This document shows, piece after piece, positions 36,558 through 45,699 of a DNA stretch of 64,000 nucleotides. Positions within the stretch are counted from its first letter, which is position 1, and every line of letters begins with the position of its first letter. Made by a program: the position numbers and the translations under genes. The notes below the pieces were generated by a model. It had not been told where the DNA came from. It searched no databases and was given only the letters and a program-made list of their open reading frames with translations. This DNA comes from Motiliproteus sp. MSK22-1 (lineage in GTDB: Bacteria; Pseudomonadota; Gammaproteobacteria; Pseudomonadales; Balneatricaceae): assembly GCF_001968815.1 (NCBI RefSeq), contig NZ_MIEQ01000044.1:310001-374000 (forward strand), written 5' to 3'.

Positions 36558-36610
36558 ATACCTGACTTATGAAGCATGCAGCGTTCCACATACCTGAATC
36601 GCCAGACTGA

Positions 36611-38368
36611 TCAGTTACCAAATAACTGTATATAGGCTGCTCTCTGCCAACTTTTCAACAAAGCATTGTACTCAATGGTCTTACCCGGAGGCTTTTCATT
36701 GGCCAGTTTAGCTTTGGGTGAACCGGGCTGGTTCAACCAATACTCAGGATCACTCTTATCATTTAATTTGGGTCCACATTCCCCCTGCACCTTCGCACGT
36801 TCCAGCCGTTTAAGAACTTTGTCCTGAGCCTTGGCCAAACCATCCAATGCAGCCTGAGGGCTTTTCTCCCCGCTGGCCGCTTCCGCAATATACTGCCACC
36901 ACAGCTGTGCCAACTTAGGGTAGTCTGGTACGTTGGTTCCAGTTGGCGTCCACTGAACCCGCGCTGGGCTGCGGTAAAACTCCACCAGCCCACCAAGTTT
37001 AGGTGCCGCATCAGTCATCGCCTGGGAGTTGATATCCGATTCACGAATAGGTGTCAGTCCCACCAGGGTTTTCTTTAGCGAAACCGTTTTAGAGACTGTG
37101 AACTGCGCGTACAACCAGGCAGCCAGACGACGTTTCTCAGGGGTAGACTTGAGGAATGTCCAGGAGCCCGCATCCTGATACCCCAGCTTCATACCCTCTT
37201 GCCAGTAGGGTCCTTTTGGAGAGGGAGCCATACGCCACTTGGGTGTGCCGTCTTCATTGACGACTGGCAGCCCTTTCTTGTTCATGGCGGCCGTAAAGGC
37301 CGTGTACCAGAAGATCTGTTGAGCAATCCCCCCTTGTGCAGGCACTGGCCCCGCTTCACTAAAGGTCATTCCCTGGGCTTGAGGAGGTGCATATTTACGC
37401 AACCAGTCCACGTACTTGGAAGTCGCATAAACAGCAGCAGGACCATTGGTCGCGCCGCCTCTCTCGACACTGGAGCCCACCGGTCGGCAACCTTCCACCC
37501 GAATCCCCCACTCATCGACAGGCAAACCATTCGGTATACCCGCATCGCCTGCACCGGCCATGGAAAACCAGGCATCAGTGAAACGCCATCCCAGTGACGG
37601 GTCTTTCTTACCGTAGTCCATGTGACCATAAACAGGCACACCATCTATTTCTTTAACATAGACAGAAAAGAACTCGGCAATATCTTCATAGGCGGACCAG
37701 TTTTCCGGGACACCCAGCTTGTAACCATAAATTTCTTTAAACTGCTTTTTCAGGTCATCACGGGCAAACCAGTCAGCACGGAACCAGTAGAGATTGGCAA
37801 ACTGTTGATCAGGGAGCTGATACAACTTGCCATCAGGTCCGGTCGTAAAAGACAGACCGATAAAATCTTCCAAATCGAGGGTAGGCAGCGTGTAGTCTTT
37901 CGCTTCTCCCTTGATCATGTCAGAAATAGCAACGACCTTGCCATACCGGAAGTGAGTTCCGATCAGGTCTGAATCGTTGATATAGGCATCATAGATATTG
38001 CGATCCGATTGCATTTGCGTCTGCAGTTTTTCAACCACATCACCTTCCTGAATCAAATCATGGACAACCTTAATGCCGGTAATTTCCTCAAATGCCTTAG
38101 CCAGCACTTTTGATTCATATTCATGGGTCGCAATGGTTTCTGATGCCACATTAATAGTCATGCCACGAAAAGGTTTAGCAGCCTCGGTAAACCAGGCCAT
38201 CTCCTTTCTCTGCTCAGCTGACTTCAGTGTGGAGTCAGTAAATTCTTTGCTCAGCCAGTTTTCCGCAGCATCAGAGTACTGATCGGCGTTAGTCATCATA
38301 CTCCAGGATACCATCGAGATAGCAGCACTGAGTAAGAGTACCTTCGGCCTTTTATTATTATTTTTCAT
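36611..38368 (-). CDS. GlpV-like periplasmic solute-binding protein
   Basis: A 585-residue extracellular solute-binding protein of family 1. Signal peptide is at about 1-28 (after NNNKRPK, ending near TNADQ). Conserved stretches shared with the second copy at 39683-41410 include ITGIKVVHD, YDAYINDSDLIGTHFR, YQLPDQQFANLYWFRADWF and SAYEDIAEFFSVYVKEIDG. The length, unusually great for family 1, is that of GlpV, the binding protein of the glycerol ABC transporter described in Rhizobium. No permease or ATPase genes adjoin it. The ATG follows AGAGG, and a GlpR-like operator lies about 210 bases upstream. Glycerol or a related polyol is the likely ligand; this is inference. Confidence 0.7.
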   Translation of the reverse strand: MKNNNKRPKVLLLSAAISMVSWSMMTNADQYSDAAENWLSKEFTDSTLKSAEQRKEMAWFTEAAKPFRGMTINVASETIATHEYESKVLAKAFEEITGIKVVHDLIQEGDVVEKLQTQMQSDRNIYDAYINDSDLIGTHFRYGKVVAISDMIKGEAKDYTLPTLDLEDFIGLSFTTGPDGKLYQLPDQQFANLYWFRADWFARDDLKKQFKEIYGYKLGVPENWSAYEDIAEFFSVYVKEIDGVPVYGHMDYGKKDPSLGWRFTDAWFSMAGAGDAGIPNGLPVDEWGIRVEGCRPVGSSVERGGATNGPAAVYATSKYVDWLRKYAPPQAQGMTFSEAGPVPAQGGIAQQIFWYTAFTAAMNKKGLPVVNEDGTPKWRMAPSPKGPYWQEGMKLGYQDAGSWTFLKSTPEKRRLAAWLYAQFTVSKTVSLKKTLVGLTPIRESDINSQAMTDAAPKLGGLVEFYRSPARVQWTPTGTNVPDYPKLAQLWWQYIAEAASGEKSPQAALDGLAKAQDKVLKRLERAKVQGECGPKLNDKSDPEYWLNQPGSPKAKLANEKPPGKTIEYNALLKSWQRAAYIQLFGN

Positions 38369-38816
38369 TTTTAACCTCTAGTGGCTAATTTCCAAAGCCA
38401 TAATTCATAAATGCTAATGCAAATTGTTTTTATTACCTTACCTAAGCATAGCTGCTGACTGAGTCGCTGTAGCAACTATCTCCTGCCAATACAGATTGGC
38501 TAAAAAGTAACGCCAGCGAACAGGACCTGTAGCATCAAATAACATAGATAGATTTCGAACACCAACCAAAAGATAACATTCGATAAAGAATATTTTCAAC
38601 AAATAACGAAAACACTAAGCATTTACAATCTACTCTATGATTGATTTAGAAAAAACATGAAAATTCAGATTTCTTTGGAAAATACAGACTCAGGTCGGGA
38701 ATTTATGGAATCATAAGGCTCTGAATACGTTTCAACGCTGACATCTGGGGACCCTTCGAATAAGCCCATTATGTTCTCAGCGCGCCCTCCGGGGCCAAGG
38801 GACTTGGCTCGCAGGT
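38369..38816. other. Control region between the two binding-protein loci
   Basis: 448 bases with no convincing frame. The left part is the leader of the GlpV-like gene, AT-rich from 38540 to 38700. The right end (38740-38816) carries the 3' flank of the next gene, with CCCTCCGGGGCC around 38785. Confidence 0.4.
38577..38594 (-). promoter_or_regulatory. Putative GlpR operator upstream of the GlpV-like gene
   Basis: The segment CATTCGATAAAGAATATT is an ATTC/GAAT dyad close to the GlpR operator core ATGTTCGATAACGAACAT. Further TTCG/CGAA half-sites flank it: TTTCGAAC at about 38553-38560 and AACGAAA near 38605. It ties the binding protein to the glycerol regulon. Confidence 0.45.
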
Positions 38817-39686
38817 TCAGCGGTATTTATCTCGAATCAACTCAATCGTGCCGTCTGCATACATTGTTTTCAGCTGTAATCGCAACTCTTTGATAACTTC
38901 AACAGGAATTGCAGTATTGCATGCCAGCCCTCTTAACGTAGTGAAAAAAGTCAACTGGTTATGAACATCAGTGCCAGATGATTTTCTGATAAAGAAAGCA
39001 GCAGTCAGAGTATCCGCAGCCCAGACATCCACTCGCTTAATCTGCAAACGTTTGAGGTTAACAAATTCATCATTGGAAATATCAACGTCATAGCCAAAGC
39101 CCGTCAGGTAATCCGCAATGGCATTTCCTCGATAACTGGCAATGCGCAGGTCTCGAACATCATCCAGCGTCCGAATGCTGGCGGGAAAATCCGCTCGGGT
39201 GAAAAACCCCGTCTCCGTGATAATCAGGGGACTGATCCATTGGAACTGGGCTTCTCTTTCCTGGGTACGCTGAACCGGAAACAAACAACCTTGCCGATCA
39301 TTTGCTGCCATTCGATAGGCTCGGCTCCAAGGAAGAATTTCAACACGGGAGCTAAGCCCAGAACGGCTAAACAGCTGCTCGACAATGTCTACTGCCAGGC
39401 CAGAAGCCCGGGTGAGAGAGCGCGCGGTTTGTTCTGCACTCGCACTGTTTCCGGTTCTTTTATTCTGACTCAGGGAGCCTGCTGAAACAGAAAACTTTGA
39501 ATCAGCAGACTTTGAATCAGCAGAGCTCTCCTGCACCATCATGCTGTACGGCGGCAACGATTGCGTATAAAGAGTATAAACAGAGTCGGTTACCACTTCT
39601 GCACCGTTCACCGGTCCAATCCTGATGATCACTATCAGCCATACCCAACGGCATATCAGTTCACATAACCGGGATCGAGAAATCAT
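38817..39686 (-). CDS. SBP_bac_3-type periplasmic protein
   Basis: A 289-residue exported protein with signal peptide at about 1-29 (ending NGAE). Then comes an SBP_bac_3 fold interrupted early by a Ser/Lys/Asp-rich low-complexity insertion (residues 53-85). Core motifs are SGLAVDIVEQLFSRSGL (about 94), PWSRAYRMAANDRQGCLFPVQRT and YRGNAIADYLTGFGYDVDI. The start overlaps the stop of the upstream GlpV-like paralogue by 4 bases (ATGA), so both are made together. No transport genes adjoin. It could be a ligand sensor rather than a transport component. The ligand is unknown. Confidence 0.65.
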   Translation of the reverse strand: MISRSRLCELICRWVWLIVIIRIGPVNGAEVVTDSVYTLYTQSLPPYSMMVQESSADSKSADSKFSVSAGSLSQNKRTGNSASAEQTARSLTRASGLAVDIVEQLFSRSGLSSRVEILPWSRAYRMAANDRQGCLFPVQRTQEREAQFQWISPLIITETGFFTRADFPASIRTLDDVRDLRIASYRGNAIADYLTGFGYDVDISNDEFVNLKRLQIKRVDVWAADTLTAAFFIRKSSGTDVHNQLTFFTTLRGLACNTAIPVEVIKELRLQLKTMYADGTIELIRDKYR

Positions 39687-41410
39687 CTCCAGCGCTCCAG
39701 AGACTGAGGGTAAGACTGGGTCACCCCCTTTGGATTTTCATTAACTAATTTAGCCTTGGGTGCTCCAGGTTGCTGATACCAATAGTCTTCAGATTGAACC
39801 GGATTCAAAGCAGGACGACAGGGTCCCTTCATTTGAAACTGCAAACGTCCCATTTCCTGATCCATTCTTACGGCCAATTGATTCATGACCTGCTCCGCAG
39901 ATTTTGAACCATCGACAGCAGCACCTATATTCTGCCACCAGAGATTAGAGAGACCTGGATAATCGGGCACATTACTCCCCGTCGGCGTCCAGTAATTACG
40001 GGCAGGGCTGCGGTAGAACTCCACTAAACCGCCGTACTTATGAGCAATATCAGTAAAATACTCGGACTCGATATCCGACAGTCGAATCGGAGCTAACCCC
40101 ACTAATGTTTTTCGCAGAGAGACTGTCTTTGACACTACAAATTGAGCATATAACCAAGCCGCTTTTCTGCGGTTCACAGGAGTGCTTTTCAGAAATGTCC
40201 ATGCTCCGACATCCTGATAGCCCAACTTCATACCCTGTTGCCAATAGGCCCCGTGGGGAGAAGGTGCCATTCTCCATTTTGGTGTTCCATCAGCATCATT
40301 CACCGGTAATGCCGGATCTGTCATAGCTGCAGTAAAAGCGGTGTACCAGAAGATCTGTTGGGCGATATTTCCCCGTCCGGGAACGGCTCCAGCCTGGGTA
40401 AAGTTCATTCTTTGCGCCTCTGGAGGAGCATACTTGTGTAACCAATCTACAAATTTTCGAGTGGCGTAGATGGCGGCAGGGCTGTTAAGCGCACCACCTC
40501 GGGCCACACTGGCACCAACAGGCCGACAGCCTTCAATCCGAATTCCCCATTCGTCTACCGGCAAACCGTTGGGGATGCCAGGATCACCAACGCCCGCCAT
40601 AGATAACCAGGCATCAGAGAATCGCCATCCCAGTGAGGGGTCAGCATTGCCGTAATCCATATGTCCATAAACGCGCTGACCATCAATCTCCTTTACATAG
40701 ACACTAAAGAATTCAGCGATATCTTCATAAGCAGACCAGTTCTTCGGTACATTGAGTTCATAACCGTAGCGCGCCTGAAATTGCTGCTTTAACTCTGGCC
40801 GCGAAAACCAGTCATGACGATACCAATATAGATTGGCAAATTGCTGGTCCGGCAACTGGTATATTTTGCCATCAGGAGCGGTTGTAAACCTGAGGCCGAT
40901 AAAATCCTCCAGGTCCAGAGTCGGTAATGTCACTTCTGCACCATCCCCTGCTATAAATTCACTAATGGGCACGACATTATTCGACCGAAAGTGCGTACCT
41001 ATAAGATCACTATCGTTGATATAGGCATCGTAAATGCTGAAATTAAGGTCTATCTGAGCCTGGAGTTTTTTAATCACATCATCTTCACCGGTCACCTCAT
41101 GTATCACTTTTATACCAGTAATATCTTCAAAGGCCTTCGCTAAAGTATTGGCTTCATAAAAGTGGGCATCGATACGCTCGGAAACAACTCTAACGGTCAT
41201 ATTTCGATAAGGTTTTGCAGCAGTAATAAACCATTCCATTTCCCGTAGCTGTTGTTCTGGTTCCAACGTCGTCTCCGAAAACTCTGTCTCCAGCCAATAT
41301 CGAGCCTCACGGATATCCGCATATACAGAAAAATCAGATACAGGAATCAAGGCCGGTATCAAGGCTACCAACAGGAAATAGAAAAGCTGAGGAAATCTAG
41401 TTTGAAGCAT
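39683..41410 (-). CDS. Second GlpV-like periplasmic solute-binding protein
   Basis: A 575-residue paralogue of the protein at 36611-38368, colinear over nearly its whole length (ITGIKVIHEVTGEDDVI, YDAYINDSDLIGTHFR, YQLPDQQFANLYWYRHDWF, GHMDYGNADPSLGWRFSDAW). Signal peptide is at about residues 1-32. ATG at 41410. It overlaps the SBP_bac_3-type gene by 4 bases. The two loci probably arose by duplication with later divergence; I saw no GlpR-like site before this copy. Ligand uncertain. Confidence 0.65.
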   Translation of the reverse strand: MLQTRFPQLFYFLLVALIPALIPVSDFSVYADIREARYWLETEFSETTLEPEQQLREMEWFITAAKPYRNMTVRVVSERIDAHFYEANTLAKAFEDITGIKVIHEVTGEDDVIKKLQAQIDLNFSIYDAYINDSDLIGTHFRSNNVVPISEFIAGDGAEVTLPTLDLEDFIGLRFTTAPDGKIYQLPDQQFANLYWYRHDWFSRPELKQQFQARYGYELNVPKNWSAYEDIAEFFSVYVKEIDGQRVYGHMDYGNADPSLGWRFSDAWLSMAGVGDPGIPNGLPVDEWGIRIEGCRPVGASVARGGALNSPAAIYATRKFVDWLHKYAPPEAQRMNFTQAGAVPGRGNIAQQIFWYTAFTAAMTDPALPVNDADGTPKWRMAPSPHGAYWQQGMKLGYQDVGAWTFLKSTPVNRRKAAWLYAQFVVSKTVSLRKTLVGLAPIRLSDIESEYFTDIAHKYGGLVEFYRSPARNYWTPTGSNVPDYPGLSNLWWQNIGAAVDGSKSAEQVMNQLAVRMDQEMGRLQFQMKGPCRPALNPVQSEDYWYQQPGAPKAKLVNENPKGVTQSYPQSLERWR

Positions 41411-41694
41411 AATCGGCTCGGCCGGTTAGCGAATCTGTCTACCTATATGATGATAGCAAACGATAAGCCCTGTATCGCAGATAAGTGATGCCTACACAAC
41501 TTTAGGCCAGCTCAGAGTATACCGATTTGCCATAACAGGATGCAGTCAGCAGACACTACAACGCCAGATACTTAAAAAAAAACAGATTCTTACGAAATCA
41601 GAGTAATAAAACGCCTTCCATCATAAAGCGTCTATTCTTTTACCCAGACTCCCTTTACATGAGATTATCTGTTCTTTTGGTTTCTCTTATTATT

Positions 41695-42648
41695 TCAGTA
41701 CCAATGCCCCCAAATTCGCCAACGGGGACGTTGCAACGATTCTTTGCGAGGAAATGGTTTCAGATAGTCGGTCATGGGTTGAATGAATAAATTCCCAGAT
41801 TCCCCTTGGAGTTCTTCCAAACGCCTGATGCGCTCCTCAGTGGCAGGATGAGTTCGGATAAGAGAGGGTTCTGGCTGTCGACGACCAGGCATAAGTATCT
41901 GTTCAATAATAGAGATAGATTCCGTTTCCATGGTCTTCAGCGCATGGATCAGTGGCTGTGGTGATCCGACCAATTCACTACAAAACCGATCAGCTTCAAA
42001 CTCGCGAGTCCGGGATAACGCCAGTTGCAGAAGAATGCTCAGGTAGGGTGCCAACAACAGCAGCAGCACCGGAATTAACGGAGGAAACTCGCCGAACAAA
42101 ATCATTAAAGGAATATGTAGTATCAATAGAATTACCCCCATCAGGGTAAACCCTCCTGCCACCCGGCTGATGGTGTCAGCAAAGCCCATTAGCTGAAGAT
42201 CATTATGATGTATATGCGCCAGTTCATGGCCCAACACACCAACCATCTGCTCAAAATTCAGCTTTCTCAACAATCCTTCTGAAAGAATAATCGCAGCATC
42301 TTTCTGACTGCCCACGGCAAACGCATTAAGACTATAACTGGGCATGTAATACAACTGAGGGAGCTGCTCAATACCGGCACGACGGCAAAGTTCCGATAAA
42401 ACCTGATAAAGCTCTGGCACTTGCTGCTGACTCAGGCGTGAAGTGCGATACAAACGTAACGTCAGACGTAATGAAGCCTGGGGATTGACAAGATAAACCA
42501 TGCAGGCGAGTAGAACACCGACAGTTGATAAAAGGAGTCCCCCCAGCATCCATCCCAGATAACCAACCAGTGCAGCAAGTGCAACAACCAGCAGTAGAGA
42601 CTGTAATCGATTATTTAAACGATGTTGACGCAGAGTTTGCTGATCCAT
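41695..42648 (-). CDS. HtpX-like M48 family metalloprotease
   Basis: A 317-residue membrane zinc protease. The N-terminal two hydrophobic segments (about 16-50) are followed by NAFAVGSQKDAAIILSEGLL, the zinc motif HELAHIHHND (HExxH, about residue 140), two more membrane segments, and the third-ligand region SRTREFEADRFCSEL (about 213). ATG at 42648. Related to HtpX, which degrades damaged membrane proteins, but with a longer tail than E. coli HtpX (293). Stands alone, 83 bases upstream of the start comes the end of the DUF938 gene. Confidence 0.85.
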   Translation of the reverse strand: MDQQTLRQHRLNNRLQSLLLVVALAALVGYLGWMLGGLLLSTVGVLLACMVYLVNPQASLRLTLRLYRTSRLSQQQVPELYQVLSELCRRAGIEQLPQLYYMPSYSLNAFAVGSQKDAAIILSEGLLRKLNFEQMVGVLGHELAHIHHNDLQLMGFADTISRVAGGFTLMGVILLILHIPLMILFGEFPPLIPVLLLLLAPYLSILLQLALSRTREFEADRFCSELVGSPQPLIHALKTMETESISIIEQILMPGRRQPEPSLIRTHPATEERIRRLEELQGESGNLFIQPMTDYLKPFPRKESLQRPRWRIWGHWY

Positions 42649-42731
42649 AATAGTGACAGTATAGGGGACAGTTCAGCATTAACGAAGATCAGCTCGGCAC
42701 TCCGTTGCCAGCGCTATCCAGTGGACTCCTG

Positions 42732-43322
42732 TTAATCTTTTATCATTACAACCATGACATTGTTGGATGGAAGTTCATAAACCTTTTTAAGTCTAAGTCC
42801 ATAGTCAGCAGCCTCTTCTTCGACCCTTGACAGGTCAGGAATTCCCCACTCCGGGTCCCGTTGCTTCAGACGCATATCAAACATCAGATTACTGGGAGCT
42901 GTTTCAATATTTTCTCGAATAAATGGTCCATAAAACATCAGCAATCCACCGCTGGATAAAATGCGACCGGCATTGCGCAACACCCCACTACAAGCCGGTG
43001 TTGCAGATACATGCAACAGGTTGATACAAACAACAGCATCCACCTGTTCAACAGGCCACTCACCACTGGCATCAATAAGTAAGGGTGGCGACATATTTGC
43101 TCCGACAGCTTCCTCCCCGTAAGCGCGCATACTGTCGAAATATTCTTGATTTATATCAGATGGTTGCCAGCGGCTATCCGGTAACTCTTTAGCGAAATAG
43201 GCCGCGTGCTGCCCATAGCCACTGGCCACCTCCAGAACTTCAGCGGCAGCAGGAAGCTCCGCTTTCAGCACCTCAAGAATTGGGCCTGCGTTAGATTCAA
43301 AATGTCCAGAACTTAACTTCAT
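42732..43322 (-). CDS. DUF938 family putative methyltransferase
   Basis: A 196-residue protein of the DUF938 family. The SAM-binding-like motif VLEVASGYGQHAAYFAKELP (about residues 28-47) is followed by WQPSDINQEYFDSM and VCINLLHVSA. The end DYGLRLKKVYELPSNN also fits the family. The start at 43322 is preferred because the protein then begins MKLSSGHFESN, as is usual, with AAGG upstream; a longer frame reaches 43424 without a good site. The function is unknown. Confidence 0.8.
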   Translation of the reverse strand: MKLSSGHFESNAGPILEVLKAELPAAAEVLEVASGYGQHAAYFAKELPDSRWQPSDINQEYFDSMRAYGEEAVGANMSPPLLIDASGEWPVEQVDAVVCINLLHVSATPACSGVLRNAGRILSSGGLLMFYGPFIRENIETAPSNLMFDMRLKQRDPEWGIPDLSRVEEEAADYGLRLKKVYELPSNNVMVVMIKD

Positions 43323-43768
43323 AACAATGCCTTCGGAATTCGGGAAGAAGGAAACGAGCAGCAACTCGCGGTAAAAAAACAAATGGTAACGGCAATGGAG
43401 AAAAGCAGCTTTGACAGGTATCAAATGGATTAATAAGACGGCTCCCCCCCTGACATAACATTCACAAAAAATGAAATAAAATCTTCATTTCAAAGCCTTT
43501 GACAAAAAGTAGACAGAAGTCTACTATTGTGTCCACTTTTGATTAAAATGCTACCATCCTTTATTAAAAATATAAAAAACAAACAAAAGTACATTTAAAT
43601 ACAAATACTTAAATAAAGCAAAAACTATTCCACAATTTTAATAAAACACTGAACAAGTCTACTTTCATGAATAAAAACATAGCTACAGACTTTTGTGATC
43701 AGGTCAGTGATAACAGGAACTAACACCTTAAAAACCAAGGTAATTTAAACCAAAAGGAGTTGAACCAC
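43323..43768 (+). promoter_or_regulatory. AT-rich control region with repeated GTCTACTTT words before the lactate permease unit
   Basis: 446 bases. AGTAGAC (43508-43514) and GTCTACT (43519-43525) form a perfect dyad with a 4-base spacer, and GTCCACTTT at 43531-43539 and GTCTACTTT near 43657 repeat the half-site. They look like binding sites of one dimeric regulator controlling the 77-residue gene and lctP. AAAAGGAGT at 43752-43760 is the ribosome-binding site of the next gene. No RNA gene seen. Confidence 0.5.
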
Positions 43769-44002
43769 GTGAATAGTCAAGAAAACTTGTTTCAATCATT
43801 TCAAAAAGTCGCCAAGGGCGAACTAACACCTGAAGATGTCTTTTCAACGCTAAACCCACAAGACCTTTCAAAAATTATTTATCCCTACTTTTCCGATACT
43901 AATAACTGCGCATTCGCCGCTGGAGAAGGCATTCTGGAAGGAGATGTCAGCCGGCTGACAGATCCAGCGCGGCATAACAGTCATTTACTCAGCAATGACT
44001 AA
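43769..44002 (+). CDS. Small unknown protein encoded before lactate permease
   Basis: A 77-residue soluble protein without hydrophobic segment. The GTG at 43769 is chosen because AAAAGGAGT ends 8 bases before it. The sequence has acidic and polar character with motifs TPEDVFSTL and YPYFSDTNNCAFAAGEGIL; I recognise no family. It is the first gene after the operator-like repeats and lies 109 bases upstream of lctP, with a hairpin between. It may be a small regulator or co-factor of the lactate unit, but nothing in the sequence shows this directly. Confidence 0.6.
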   Translation: MNSQENLFQSFQKVAKGELTPEDVFSTLNPQDLSKIIYPYFSDTNNCAFAAGEGILEGDVSRLTDPARHNSHLLSND

Positions 44003-44033
44003 AGAACAAAACTAAATTCACAACAACTCAAGC

Positions 44034-44084
44034 GATACCCCGAACAGTTGATCTACAGAACTAGCGGCTCGGCATCGGGGTATC
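44034..44084 (+). other. Hairpin between the small gene and lctP
   Basis: GATACCCCGA (44034-44043) and TCGGGGTATC (44075-44084) are exact reverse complements, 10 bp, with 31 bases between. No T-run follows. It could be an RNA processing or attenuation element that sets the ratio of the two products. Confidence 0.5.
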
Positions 44085-44111
44085 CTTCCAAATAAAGGAG
44101 TTACGCACTCT

Positions 44112-45590
44112 ATGGTTTATTTAGCTTCGGTGCCCTTAGCTCTCCCCTTTTTACTACTGATTGTTCTTAAGCAAAGCGGTTTGAGAACCAGCCTTCTATC
44201 AGCAGTGGCTGCAATTGTTGTTGCATGTTTTTTCACCATAAATATCGCGGATATTGTCCCTATTACCTTACAATCAGTTGGTAATGCGTTAGCAATAGCC
44301 TTCGGTGTGTTAACCGTATTATTTCCAGGTCTTTTACTATATCGGCTTCAAGTAGCAACCGGCGGCCTATCGACTATTGTCAAGCTATTACAAGGACTGT
44401 TCCAGAGTCGCGAGCTACAGATCCTAGCACTGGTAATAGGCGCATCTCCGTTTGTAGAAGCGATTAGTGGTTTTGGAGTCAGTGTACTTGTCATTGCCCC
44501 CATACTACTCGCTTTAGGCTACAGTCCGTTAAAGGCCGGTATCCTAGTTCTGATCAGCCAGATAAGTGTTTCATTAGGAGCTTTAGGGGTTGGAACAATG
44601 ATCGGAGCCCAACTTGCCAACTTACCAGTTGATCAGGTTGGTATTGAATCATTACTGCTATCAGCTCCCCTACCCGCCTTATTCGCAGTGACTACATTGG
44701 CGGTCTGTGGAGGCATTAAGTCTTTATCGCGCTACTGGCTCGTGGCACTCATTTGTGGAGCAGTCAAGGGAGGGGGCGATTACTATTTTGCTAAAGTCGT
44801 TGGTATAGAAGTAGCTGGCGCATTAGCAAGCCTGATGGTACTTTTTGTGCTCTTTGCCATCAGCTCCTTTTATACTCTTTCGAGGCAAGCAGCAGCAGAT
44901 AAAAAAGAAGTGAAACAGGAGCAGATCTGGTCAGCAATTGGCCCCTACGCCATCCTTATCGCTACGCTTCTGATCACACGAATAATCCCTCCTGTGCAGG
45001 ATTTTCTTACAAGCACACTTGTAATCGCCCCCTTTGATGCCGGGTTTAATTATCCACTTCTCTATATTCCAGGTTTCTGGGTTACGATCGCAGCCCTTTC
45101 CGTTGTAATTATCAATGACATGAATTTCAAGAACTTCAGGGATACCGCGCGGCAGACCTGGAAACAATTCCTTCCAGCGGGTACAACGATAGTACTGTTC
45201 CTGGTAATAGCACAAGTAATGATCCTTTCCGGGATGGCAGAAACCGTCGCCACCGCGGGTGGCGTACTTGGATCAGGCTATGTATTCCTCGCCCCGGTGC
45301 TAGGAGCATTGAGTGGATGGCTGACCGGCTCAAACTCGGGTGGAAACGCCATGTTTATGCCGTTACAGGTGGAAGTTTCGCAAAATGTTCAGTTGCCGAC
45401 AAACTGGACAGCAGCTGCTCAAAATGCTGCATCTTCATATGGAACCATGGCATCGCCGGCACGAGTTGCGTTAGTCAGCGTAACAGTCGGTGACAGCCAT
45501 ATCGAGGGTCGATTACTTAGCGCAATGGTCCCCTACGTAATTGCAAGCGCCATCGTTGTCGGGACAATTTACAGCTATATCGTTTTATGA
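44112..45590 (+). CDS. lctP: L-lactate permease family transporter
   Basis: A 492-residue membrane protein of the lactate permease family (PF02652 type), importing lactate or glycolate with protons. About 13 hydrophobic segments are visible. Conserved family stretches include ASPFVEAISGFGVSVLVIAP (about 117-136), SGWLTGSNSGGNAMFMPLQ (about 400) and NAASSYGTMASPARVAL. It is somewhat shorter than E. coli LldP (551). ATG with AAAGGAG at 11 bases. No lactate dehydrogenase gene lies in the window, so the substrate is inferred from the family. Confidence 0.88.
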   Translation: MVYLASVPLALPFLLLIVLKQSGLRTSLLSAVAAIVVACFFTINIADIVPITLQSVGNALAIAFGVLTVLFPGLLLYRLQVATGGLSTIVKLLQGLFQSRELQILALVIGASPFVEAISGFGVSVLVIAPILLALGYSPLKAGILVLISQISVSLGALGVGTMIGAQLANLPVDQVGIESLLLSAPLPALFAVTTLAVCGGIKSLSRYWLVALICGAVKGGGDYYFAKVVGIEVAGALASLMVLFVLFAISSFYTLSRQAAADKKEVKQEQIWSAIGPYAILIATLLITRIIPPVQDFLTSTLVIAPFDAGFNYPLLYIPGFWVTIAALSVVIINDMNFKNFRDTARQTWKQFLPAGTTIVLFLVIAQVMILSGMAETVATAGGVLGSGYVFLAPVLGALSGWLTGSNSGGNAMFMPLQVEVSQNVQLPTNWTAAAQNAASSYGTMASPARVALVSVTVGDSHIEGRLLSAMVPYVIASAIVVGTIYSYIVL

Positions 45591-45668
45591 CCTAAACCAG
45601 GAGTTGAAAAATTTCCAGCGGCAATATTGTCTAACAATTTTGCTACTTGGCCGCTATCCCGTCTATGC

Positions 45669-45695
45669 TCTATATCTTTCTTAACGAGATATAGA
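45669..45695. terminator. AT-rich hairpin between convergent lctP and XRE-cupin genes
   Basis: TCTATATCT (45669-45677) pairs with AGATATAGA (45687-45695) over a 9-base loop. It lies just beyond the XRE-cupin gene end and could serve as a weak stop for both convergent units. Confidence 0.35.
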
Positions 45696-45699
45696 TAAA

